Assembly: GCA_903959175.1 (NCBI GenBank)
Contig: CAJBVW010000116.1
Span: 1 to 40,392 of the forward strand
Direction: 5' to 3'
Source of the DNA: an uncultured Pseudomonadota bacterium
Lineage (GTDB): Bacteria > Myxococcota_A > UBA796 > SXON01
DNA: 40,392 nucleotides
The notes under the pieces are model-generated. The model was not told the DNA's origin. It saw nothing but the letters and a program-made list of their open reading frames with translations, and ran no database searches. Each line of letters opens with the position of its first letter. Within the stretch, counting starts at the first letter, position 1. Made by a program: the position numbers and the translations under genes. This document shows positions 33,253 to 40,392 of the stretch, in pieces.

Positions 33253-33864
33253 CTACGGCGCCGGGGCCCCGGCGACGGAGTCGAGGTGGGCCTCGACGAG
33301 GGAGTAGTTCCACGGCTCCATCACGACGGCGCCGCGCGCGAGCGGGTACGGCAGCTCGCGGGCGATGCAGCGGTTCTGGACGTGCTGGCGGCGACCGCGC
33401 CCGACGGGGAAGCGCAGCAGGACCGTGGCGCGCAACGCGTGCGGGACGCGCGGGTAGAGCAGGGTGACGGAGGTGTCGGTCTCTCCGCCCTGGCAGAGCA
33501 CGGTGCGGAGGCCCTTCCCGGCGCGCTCGCGGAGGAGCAGGCCGAGGAGCTCGTGGACGCCGTCGCGGTCGTGGAGGCAGTCCACGTCGTCGAAGAGGAG
33601 CGAGCGGGCGTCCCGCAGCTCCCGCGACCAGTTGCGGTTGCGTGCGGCCGCGACGACCGCGGAGCGGAACGACGACTCGACGAGGCCCGGCGTGTCTCCG
33701 AGGAGGCGCCGCGCGACGGTGGACTTGCCCACGCCACGCGGCCCGAGCACGAACAGGATGGGGCGCTCGCGCAGGACGTGCGGCAGCGGACGCCGCCCGA
33801 GCAGTTCGGAGGACGTGCGCGTGAACAGCGCGGGCAGCAGGATCTCCCCGCTGGTGTCAAGCAT
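33253..33864 (-). CDS. Small P-loop ATPase of unknown role
   Basis: The product is 203 residues. It has a Walker A motif in FVLGPRGVGKSTVARRLLGD near residues 38-57 and a Walker B-like LLFDDVDCLHDRDG near 90, followed by a helix and a strand ending in LLRFPVGRGRRQH. This is an AAA+/STAND-like core in a compact form without recognisable partner domains. ATG 33864 is preferred because gggaggac lies just before it; a GTG at 33921 is possible. It is not a MeaB-type GTPase despite sitting 60 bp downstream of a B12-binding gene: it lacks an NKxD motif. The function is not recognised. Confidence 0.6.
   Translation of the reverse strand: MLDTSGEILLPALFTRTSSELLGRRPLPHVLRERPILFVLGPRGVGKSTVARRLLGDTPGLVESSFRSAVVAAARNRNWSRELRDARSLLFDDVDCLHDRDGVHELLGLLLRERAGKGLRTVLCQGGETDTSVTLLYPRVPHALRATVLLRFPVGRGRRQHVQNRCIARELPYPLARGAVVMEPWNYSLVEAHLDSVAGAPAP
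33259..33274. terminator. Perfect 16 bp palindrome at convergent gene ends
   Basis: This palindrome (CGCCGG, GGCC, CCGGCG) lies 21 bp after the sulfatase-fold gene stop and inside the last codons of the convergent ATPase gene. It can fold as a 6 bp stem with a 4-base loop and may help terminate the plus-strand transcript. There is no T-tract. Confidence 0.3.
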
Positions 33865-33924
33865 CACGTCCTCCCGGCGGCCACCATACGAGATCACCCG
33901 ACCTGGATCAACGTCGGGCACGGC

Positions 33925-34355
33925 TCACCAACGGGGCTTCACGTTCGCGCGCACGAAGCCGACGATGCTGTCGATCGGGGTGCCAGGGGGGAACACGGCA
34001 GAAACACCCTGTCCCTTCAGCCGCGCGGCGTCGGCAGCGGGGATGATTCCGCCGGCGATCACGAGCACGTCCTCACGGCCAGAGGCGCGCAGGCCCTCGA
34101 CCACGGCGGGGAGCAGGGCGTCGTGCGCGCCCGAGAGCACGGAGAGGCCAACGACGTGGACGTCCTCGTCGACCGCTGCACGGACGATCTGGGCGGGGGT
34201 GCGGTGGAGGCCGGTGTAGATGACCTCGAAGCCCGCGTCCCGCAGGCCACGGGCCACGACCTTGGCGCCACGGTCGTGACCATCCAGGCCCGGCTTGGCG
34301 ACGAGGACGCGGATGCGCTCCGAGGACGGAGCATCGACGGCAGGTTCAGACACGC

Positions 34356-34359
<4 letters not shown>
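33925..34359 (-). CDS. B12-binding subunit of an acyl-CoA mutase (McmA2-like)
   Basis: The product is 144 residues and matches the free-standing C-terminal cobalamin-binding domain of methylmalonyl-CoA or related mutases. It has [20 protein letters not shown] with the axial His28 in [25 protein letters not shown] and [19 protein letters not shown]. It carries adenosylcobalamin for a radical carbon-skeleton rearrangement. The catalytic large subunit is not in this window. GTG 34359 overlaps the acyl-CoA dehydrogenase stop as GTGA, so the two are probably co-translated. This suggests a pathway through branched or C3-C4 acyl-CoA. The exact mutase (methylmalonyl, isobutyryl, ethylmalonyl) cannot be told. 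Confidence 0.9.
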
Positions 34360-35516
<1,157 letters not shown>

Positions 35517-35562
35517 GGCGCTCCCTCCGGTTTGGCCGCCCCGGTGCGGGCGGGGCCGCCCT

Positions 35563-36276
35563 CTATTCCGTCTGGTCGGCTAGTTCAATGTCCCCGCAGC
35601 GGGTACCGGCCAGGCAGCAGCGCGCCTGCCAGGCCTCGGCCGACCACCCCGCCACGCGCTCGCCCGCGCCCGGGAAGACCGGCGGGGCGGTGCCGCAGCC
35701 GTCCCGCCACACGCGGTCCTCCACGTCCTTGCGCACCTGGAGGAGCGCGGCCGTGCGGCACTTCTTCACGGTGCACGCCTCGACGTCGAGCGGGAGGCTC
35801 GCCTGCGCGCGGACCCGGTGCCACGAGCGCCAGAAGTCGAGCTCGCTGTTTTTCCCCTTGACGCTGCCCTTCAACGCGACGAACGCGGCGGCGACCTCGG
35901 TCGAAGCGGCGCCGCGGAGCTGCATCGCGAGGCTGTCGAGGACGTGCTGCTCGCAGTTCACGGAGTAGCGGGAGGTGTGGCACGCGCCGAGCGCGCCGGC
36001 GCGGTCGCCCTGCCGCGCGAGGTGTTCGGCCTCCGAGAACCGGCACTCGTCCTGCCACACGCCGGGCTCGATCTGCGCGCAGGCGTCGAACTGGGCGAAG
36101 CGCTTCGCCGAGGCCTGCTCGCAGTCCGCGCGGTTGGCCCCCGCGCTCGCGCAGAGGGCCCAGGCGGTGTCGAAGTCGGGGGCGGCGAGGGCGCGCCCGT
36201 AGGCGCCTCCCGAGGGCGCCGGCGCGCACGCGGAGAGCCCGACGAGGAGCAGCGCCCTTCCGACCCCGCTCCACAT
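35563..36276 (-). CDS. Cysteine-rich lipoprotein with repeated Cys-pair helices
   Basis: The product is 237 residues with a lipoprotein signal ending in GLSAC (Cys17). The mature part has twelve further cysteines. Three successive units follow a C-x(8-11)-C-(E/R) pattern: LCASAGANRADCEQ, DACAQIEPGVWQDECRF and GACHTSRYSVNCEQ, each followed by a helix. This suggests disulphide-stapled helical repeats in an oxidising compartment. Later cysteines (ACTVKKC, DGCG, ARCC, TRCG) may form more pairs. No known domain is recognised. ATG 36276 follows a strong ggggagggtgc ribosome binding site. It interrupts the acyl-CoA operon on the same strand, so it may be co-transcribed without a shared function. Confidence 0.62.
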   Translation of the reverse strand: MWSGVGRALLLVGLSACAPAPSGGAYGRALAAPDFDTAWALCASAGANRADCEQASAKRFAQFDACAQIEPGVWQDECRFSEAEHLARQGDRAGALGACHTSRYSVNCEQHVLDSLAMQLRGAASTEVAAAFVALKGSVKGKNSELDFWRSWHRVRAQASLPLDVEACTVKKCRTAALLQVRKDVEDRVWRDGCGTAPPVFPGAGERVAGWSAEAWQARCCLAGTRCGDIELADQTE

Positions 36277-36296
36277 GCACCCTCCCCCGCGCCCTC

Positions 36297-37073
36297 CTAG
36301 CTCCCCGTGAAGGCCGGCGCCCGCTTGCCGAGGAAGGCGGACATGCCCTCCTTCTGGTCGGCGGTCGCGAAGCAGAGGGCGAACAGCGTGCGCTCCCCCG
36401 CGAGACCGACGCGGAGATCGGCACCGTCACCGTCGAGGATCGCGCGCTTGGCGAGACGCACCGCGACCGGGCCCTGCGCGGCGATCTGGTGTGCCATCGC
36501 GACGGCAGCGTCCTTCACGGAGCCCTCCGTCACGACGCGGAGCGCGAGGCCGATGGCGACGGCCTCCTCCGCCTTCACGTTGCGGCCGGTGAAGCAGAGC
36601 TCCCGCGCGCGCATCGAGCCGACGCGGCGGACGAGGCGCTGGGTGCCGCCGAAGCCCGGGATGACGCCGAGCTTGACCTCAGGCTGGCCGAACACGGCGT
36701 TCGGGGCCGCGAGCACCAGGTCGCACGCGAGGGCGAGCTCGCAGCCGCCGCCGAGCGCGAAGCCGTTGACCGCCGCGATGACGGGCATCGGGAGGGCCTC
36801 GAGCTTGTCGAACACGCGCTGGCCGAGGGTGGCGAAGGCGGCGGCCTCGACGGGCGTGAGCGTGGACATCGCGGCGATGTCGGCCCCGGCGACGAAGGCC
36901 TTCTCCCCTCCCCCGGTGACGACGACTGCGCGGGCGTCCCCGACCTGGTCCAGCGCGGCGTCCAGCGCGCGGAGCGTGGCGACGTCGAGCGCGTTGAGCG
37001 CCTTCGGCCGGTCGAGCGTGAGGACGACGACGTGCTCGAGGCGCTCGAGGCGGACGGGCGAGGCGGCGTCCAT
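36297..37073 (-). CDS. Enoyl-CoA hydratase (crotonase family)
   Basis: The product is 258 residues, standard for crotonases. It has LTLDRPKALNALDVATLRAL, the oxyanion-hole region KAFVAGADIAAMSTL near residue 60, the first catalytic Glu in NGFALGGGCELALACDL and the second in FGQPEVKLGVIPGFGGTQRL. Both acid-base residues are present, so hydration of 2-enoyl-CoA to 3-hydroxyacyl-CoA is expected. ATG 37073 shares one base with the stop codon of the HBD gene (TGATG); a longer frame to 37163 lies inside HBD and is rejected. It works directly upstream of the HBD step in beta-oxidation. Confidence 0.92.
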   Translation of the reverse strand: MDAASPVRLERLEHVVVLTLDRPKALNALDVATLRALDAALDQVGDARAVVVTGGGEKAFVAGADIAAMSTLTPVEAAAFATLGQRVFDKLEALPMPVIAAVNGFALGGGCELALACDLVLAAPNAVFGQPEVKLGVIPGFGGTQRLVRRVGSMRARELCFTGRNVKAEEAVAIGLALRVVTEGSVKDAAVAMAHQIAAQGPVAVRLAKRAILDGDGADLRVGLAGERTLFALCFATADQKEGMSAFLGKRAPAFTGS

Positions 37074-37936
37074 CACTTGGCCTGCTGGGCGTAGGTGTAG
37101 AAGCCACGGCCGGACTTGCGGCCGAGCCAGCCGGCCTCGACGTACTTGCGAAGCAGCGGGCACGGGCGGTACTTGCTGTCGCCCATGCCGTCCTGGAGGA
37201 CCTCGAGGATGGCGAGGCAGGTGTCGAGCCCGATGAAGTCGGCCAGGGTGAGCGGGCCCATCGGCACGTTGGTGCCGAGCTTCATGGCGGTGTCGATGTC
37301 CTCGACGCTGCCGATGCCCTCGTAGAGGGCGTAGACGGCCTCGTTGATGTAGGGCATGAGCACGCGGTTGACGATGAAGCCGGGCATGTCGCGCCCGAGC
37401 ACCGTCGTCTTGCCCATCTTCTCGGCGGCCTCCTTGACCTCGGCGTAGACCTCGTCCGTCGTGGCGAGGCCGCGGATGAGCTCCACCAGCGCCATGAGCG
37501 GCACGGGGTTCATGAAGTGCATGCCGATGACGCGGTCGGGGCGGTCGGTGTGCGCCGCGATCGCGGTGATGCTGATGGAGGACGTGTTGCTGGCGAGGAT
37601 CGCGCCGGGCTTGGCGACCTTCGTGAGGTCCTCGAAGATGCGGAACTTGAGCTGCACGTTCTCGGTGGCGGCCTCGACGATGAGGTCGGCCTCGGCGTGG
37701 GCGGCGAGGTCGGTGCTCCAGGTGATGCGGGCCTGGATGGCCTCGGCGGCCTCCGGCGTGAGCTTCTCCTTCTTGACGAGGCGGCCGAGGGAGTCGGCGA
37801 TCGTCTTCCTGCCGCGGGCGACCGAGGCCTCGGAGATGTCGGTGCAGGTGACGGAATAGCCGGCGGCGGCGGCGACCTGTGCGATGCCGTTGCCCATCTG
37901 GCCGGCGCCCACGACGCCGATGCGGGAGATGCTCAT
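37073..37936 (-). CDS. hbd: 3-hydroxybutyryl-CoA dehydrogenase
   Basis: The product is 287 residues, standard length. The NAD fold begins RIGVVGAGQMGNGIAQVAAA (GxGxxG at 10-15). Substrate and catalytic residues are visible in LASNTSSISI (about 114-123) and MHFMNPVPLM (His140). The C-terminal domain has GFIVNRVLMPYINEAV and GPLTLADFIGLDTCLAIL. It oxidises (S)-3-hydroxyacyl-CoA to the 3-keto form, or the reverse in butyrate synthesis. ATG 37936 has caggag upstream, and CCGGGATAAG, a variant of the recurring promoter-like motif, lies 23 nt before it. It is the first gene of the minus-strand acyl-CoA module and is divergent from rlmN across 101 bp. Confidence 0.95.
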   Translation of the reverse strand: MSISRIGVVGAGQMGNGIAQVAAAAGYSVTCTDISEASVARGRKTIADSLGRLVKKEKLTPEAAEAIQARITWSTDLAAHAEADLIVEAATENVQLKFRIFEDLTKVAKPGAILASNTSSISITAIAAHTDRPDRVIGMHFMNPVPLMALVELIRGLATTDEVYAEVKEAAEKMGKTTVLGRDMPGFIVNRVLMPYINEAVYALYEGIGSVEDIDTAMKLGTNVPMGPLTLADFIGLDTCLAILEVLQDGMGDSKYRPCPLLRKYVEAGWLGRKSGRGFYTYAQQAK

Positions 37937-37959
37937 GGTGTGCTCCTGAAGGGGCGCCG

Positions 37960-37969
37960 CTTATCCCGG
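37960..37969 (-). promoter_or_regulatory. Variant promoter-like motif before hbd
   Basis: The minus strand reads CCGGGATAAG with 23 nt to the hbd ATG. It shares CCGG and a TA core with the CCGGTTAGA motif before rlmN, 38 bp away on the other strand, and has the same spacing. Confidence 0.3.
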
Positions 37970-38007
37970 CCGGGCCCCCGCCACGAGGCCGCCAGCGCGG
38001 GTCGGCA

Positions 38008-38016
38008 CCGGTTAGA
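38008..38016 (+). promoter_or_regulatory. CCGGTTAGA promoter-like motif before rlmN
   Basis: This is an exact plus-strand copy of CCGGTTAGA with 21 nt to the rlmN ATG. It is the only exact copy on the plus strand that I found, and it too is oriented towards its gene. Confidence 0.42.
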
Positions 38017-38037
38017 AGCCCCCACCGAGGAGGGACG

Positions 38038-39099
38038 ATGGAGGATCTCTACGCGCTCTCTGAGCCCGAGCTCGCGGCGCGCCTGAAGGCCCTGGGGCAA
38101 CCCGGCTACCGCGCCAAACAGATCCGCGGCTGGTTGTACGAGAAGGGCGCCGCCTCCTTCCAGGAGATGACCGACCTGCCGAAGCCCCTGCGCGACACGC
38201 TGGAGGCCTCGTTCTGCCTCGGGGCGCTCGCGATCGAGACCGAGCAGAACAGCAAGGACGGCACGATCAAGCGGCTCTACAAGCTGCACGACGGCCAGCT
38301 CGTCGAGGCCGTGCTCATGGCCTACGAGGACGGCCGGCGCACCGCCTGCATCTCCTCGCAAGCCGGCTGTGCGATGGGCTGCGTGTTCTGCGCGACGGGC
38401 CAGATGGGCTTCGCGCGGCAGCTCACCTCCACCGAGATCTTCGAGCAGGCGGCGCTCTACGCGCGCGAGCTCACCCAGCGCGGCGAGCGCCTCTCCAACG
38501 TCGTGCTCATGGGCATGGGCGAGCCCTTCCACAACTACGACGCGGTGCTCGAGGCCATCCGCCGCCTCCAGCGCGAGCTCGGCATCGGCGCTCGCCACAT
38601 CACCGTGAGCACCGTCGGGCTCGCCCCGAAGATCCGGCAGTTCGCGGAGGAGGGCCTCCAGGTGACCCTCGCCATCAGCCTCCACGCCGCGACCGACGCC
38701 GAGCGCAGCGCGCTCCTCCCGATCAACGACCGCTGGCCCCTCGCCGAGCTCCTCGACGCCTGCCGCTACTACGTCGAGAAGTCGGGGCGGCGCATCAGCT
38801 TCGAGTGGGCGCTCATCGCCGGGAAGAACGACCAGCCGCAGGAGGCCGAGCGCCTCGGGCGCCTGCTCTCGGGCCTGCCCTGCCACGTGAACCTCATCCC
38901 GCTGAACCCCACCACTCGCTACGAGGGCGCCCCCACCGCGCTCTCCGACGCCGCCCGCTTCGTGGAGGTGCTGGAGCGCTACGGCGTGCCCGCCACCGTG
39001 CGCGTGCGCCGCGGCATCGACATCGACGCCGGCTGCGGCCAGCTCAAGTCGACCGTGCTCAAGCGCCGCGTCGAGCCCCCCGCCCCGCCCGCGCGGTGA
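38038..39099 (+). CDS. rlmN: Dual-specificity RNA methyltransferase RlmN
   Basis: The product is 353 residues, normal for RlmN. It has an N-terminal accessory domain with GYRAKQIRGWLYEKGAASF, the radical SAM motif GCAMGCVFCATG (Cys111, Cys115, Cys118), LSNVVLMGMGEPFHNYDAV, LAISLHAATDAERSALLPIN and the conserved C-terminal cysteine in GIDIDAGCGQL (about 333). It methylates C2 of A2503 in 23S rRNA and of A37 in some tRNAs, using a methylated-cysteine intermediate. ATG 38038 follows gaggaggga, a strong ribosome binding site. It is divergent from hbd, and the ATPase gene begins 4 bp after its stop. Confidence 0.97.
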   Translation: MEDLYALSEPELAARLKALGQPGYRAKQIRGWLYEKGAASFQEMTDLPKPLRDTLEASFCLGALAIETEQNSKDGTIKRLYKLHDGQLVEAVLMAYEDGRRTACISSQAGCAMGCVFCATGQMGFARQLTSTEIFEQAALYARELTQRGERLSNVVLMGMGEPFHNYDAVLEAIRRLQRELGIGARHITVSTVGLAPKIRQFAEEGLQVTLAISLHAATDAERSALLPINDRWPLAELLDACRYYVEKSGRRISFEWALIAGKNDQPQEAERLGRLLSGLPCHVNLIPLNPTTRYEGAPTALSDAARFVEVLERYGVPATVRVRRGIDIDAGCGQLKSTVLKRRVEPPAPPAR

Positions 39100-39103
39100 T
39101 CGG

Positions 39104-40392
39104 ATGATCCCCGCCTGGCTGCCGCTGCGCCCCGACCTGCCCGGCCGCGCCGACGTCATCGCGGAGGGGCGAGAGCGCCTCGCGCGGGAGGGCACCCTCG
39201 CCCTCGCCGGGCCGCCGGGCATCGGCAAGACGGCCGTCGCCGGCGCCGTCCTCGCCGGTTCGGGCCGCGCCATCCTCGCCGTCTCGCTCCTCGGCTGCGA
39301 GGACCCCGCCGACGTCGTGCGCGCCCTCGGCGAGGCCGTCGGCATCCGCCCCGTGGGCGACGAGGGCGCCCTCCTCGATGCGCTGCGCGCCCACGGCCCG
39401 GTGGATCTGGTCGCCGACGACATCGGCAGCGACCAGATCCTGGAGCCCATCCACCGCGCAGTGGCCGCCGCGAGCGACGCGCGGCTCGTCCTCGTCGCCG
39501 AGGCCCCCCTCCCCGGCGCCCTCGTGCTCGATGGCCTCGCGGACGCCCTCCTCGCGCCCCTCGCCCCCGACTTCGACCCCGCCTCCTTCGACGGCAACCC
39601 GCTCCTCGCGCGGCTCGTCGGCGCCCTCTCGCTCCCCGTCGCCGAGGCCCTCGCCCGCCTCGGCGCGCCCGCGGCCCTCCTCGCCGCGCTCCCCGTCGGC
39701 CTCGCCACCGCCGCCGGGCTCTCGCTCCCCGCCGTCGCGACCGTCCCCGACCCCGACCGCGTCGTGCTCCGCCGCGGCATCGCCGCCCGGGTCACGCCGC
39801 TCTCGGACGCCGAGGCCGCCACCCGCGCCCTCCCCCTGCTCGAGGGGCTGCTCGCCCTCGCGCGCGGCGCCCACCCACCCGGCCTCCCCGACCCGCGGGA
39901 CCTCCTCCTCCTGCGCCGCCTCGGCCGCATGGCGCCCACCGTGGCGGACGCGAACCGCTGCCTCGCCGCCGCCGCACGCCTCGCCGCCGGGGCCGGCCAG
40001 GTGCAGGTCGCCCGCGCGCTCCTGGTCGACCGGCTGCGCGCCGGCGGCGCCCCCGTCGATGTCGCCACCCTCGTGTGGGCCGACGGGGACGCCCTCCTCG
40101 CCGCCGGAGAAGTGGAGGACGCCCTCGGGCGCTACGCCGGCGCGAGCGCGCTCTTCCGCCGCGCTCACGACACCCGGCGCGCCGCCACGCTCCACCGCCG
40201 CGTCGGCGATCGCCTCGCTGCGCGCGACCAGCAGACGCAGGCGGAGAACCACTACCGGCAGGCGCGGCAGCTCTACCGCACCGACGACGACGCGCTCGGC
40301 GTCGCCGCCACCCTCCGCGGCGCGGCCGAGCTCGCCGTCGGCGCGGGCGAGTGGGTCAGCGCCGGGACCCTCCACGAGCAGGTCGCCGCCAC
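39104..40392 (+). CDS. P-loop (STAND-like) ATPase with helical repeats, 3' end outside window
   Basis: An open frame of 429 codons from ATG 39104 runs off the right edge. An N-terminal NTPase domain has Walker A GPPGIGKT at residues 36-43 and a Walker B-like VDLVADD at about 100-106, in the order seen in NB-ARC/STAND and AAA-like regulators. After about residue 290 the sequence turns into Ala-rich helices of TPR-like length: ALGRYAGASALFRRAHDTRR, QTQAENHYRQARQLYR and GVAATLRGAAELAVGAGEW. Such proteins often act as signalling switches or transcription activators. No effector domain is visible within the window. It is probably co-transcribed with rlmN. Confidence 0.66.
   Translation, partial: MIPAWLPLRPDLPGRADVIAEGRERLAREGTLALAGPPGIGKTAVAGAVLAGSGRAILAVSLLGCEDPADVVRALGEAVGIRPVGDEGALLDALRAHGPVDLVADDIGSDQILEPIHRAVAAASDARLVLVAEAPLPGALVLDGLADALLAPLAPDFDPASFDGNPLLARLVGALSLPVAEALARLGAPAALLAALPVGLATAAGLSLPAVATVPDPDRVVLRRGIAARVTPLSDAEAATRALPLLEGLLALARGAHPPGLPDPRDLLLLRRLGRMAPTVADANRCLAAAARLAAGAGQVQVARALLVDRLRAGGAPVDVATLVWADGDALLAAGEVEDALGRYAGASALFRRAHDTRRAATLHRRVGDRLAARDQQTQAENHYRQARQLYRTDDDALGVAATLRGAAELAVGAGEWVSAGTLHEQVAA

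Noticed and set aside
29796-33467. A 1223-codon plus-strand frame across the sulfatase-fold gene
   Set aside because: It is out of frame with the clear sulfatase-fold protein and is dominated by Arg, Pro and His, typical of a frame shadow.
33253-33864. MeaB-type G-protein chaperone for the B12 mutase
   Set aside because: No NKxD guanine-specificity motif, and the size and motif spacing do not match.

Overview
This is a gene-dense chromosomal segment of very high GC content, with strong G/C preference at third codon positions throughout. Many wrong-frame and antisense ORFs therefore stay open for hundreds of codons and had to be discarded. The organism is a Gram-negative (two-membrane) bacterium: there is a porin, a heptosyltransferase-like LPS enzyme and eight predicted lipoproteins. 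GC content, a Hanks-type kinase with an Ala/Pro-rich linker, the abundance of lipoproteins and family-level resemblance suggest the Myxococcota or related former Deltaproteobacteria. That placement is an inference. I saw no phage, transposon, integrase, CRISPR array, rRNA or tRNA. No gap longer than 300 bp lacks a gene; the longest, 19538-19712, holds a decayed transporter fragment.

Region 1 (1-9963) is an exopolysaccharide locus with genes on both strands: a family 4 glycosyltransferase, an O-antigen-polymerase-like protein (Wzy), a secreted clan-A-type glycoside hydrolase, a Wzx-type flippase, a bipartite Alg14/Alg13-like (PssD/PssE-like) glycosyltransferase and a transmembrane Ser/Thr kinase. 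Region 2 (10030-15557) holds a divergent pair, an OprP/OprO-like porin and a large PHP-domain lipoprotein, whose start codons are only 30 bp apart. The PHP gene overlaps a DEDDh exonuclease fused to a WYL-like domain, and an FKBP lipoprotein follows.

Region 3 (15624-27200) is mixed: a DarP/YjgA-like ribosome factor with an acidic tail, a HEAT-repeat protein, a GT-C-like membrane protein, a small DUF4190-like protein, a DUF4382-like lipoprotein, lepA, two tandem lipoproteins sharing a VDDDE motif, a UDP-glucose dehydrogenase, a DUF2071 protein, a GT-B glycosyltransferase and a lipoprotein resembling BamC. Region 4 (27215-33864) has leucine dehydrogenase, a GT9 heptosyltransferase-like gene overlapping a radical-SAM-like protein that lacks the usual cluster cysteines, a C39-like protein, an alkaline-phosphatase/sulfatase-fold lipoprotein and a small P-loop ATPase.

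Region 5 (33925-37936) is an acyl-CoA module on the minus strand: 3-hydroxybutyryl-CoA dehydrogenase, enoyl-CoA hydratase, a cysteine-rich lipoprotein, acyl-CoA dehydrogenase and a free-standing B12-binding mutase subunit. Region 6 (38038-40392) has rlmN and the start of a P-loop ATPase with helical repeats that runs off the right edge.

Three patterns recur. Four gene pairs overlap by GTGA. Several lipoproteins have signal peptides of only 8-11 residues. An exact 9-mer, CCGGTTAGA, lies 21-24 nt before four start codons and probably marks a promoter element. The strongest candidates for something new are the exonuclease-WYL fusion, the cysteine-less radical-SAM-like protein, the VDDDE lipoprotein pair and the porin/PHP divergon.
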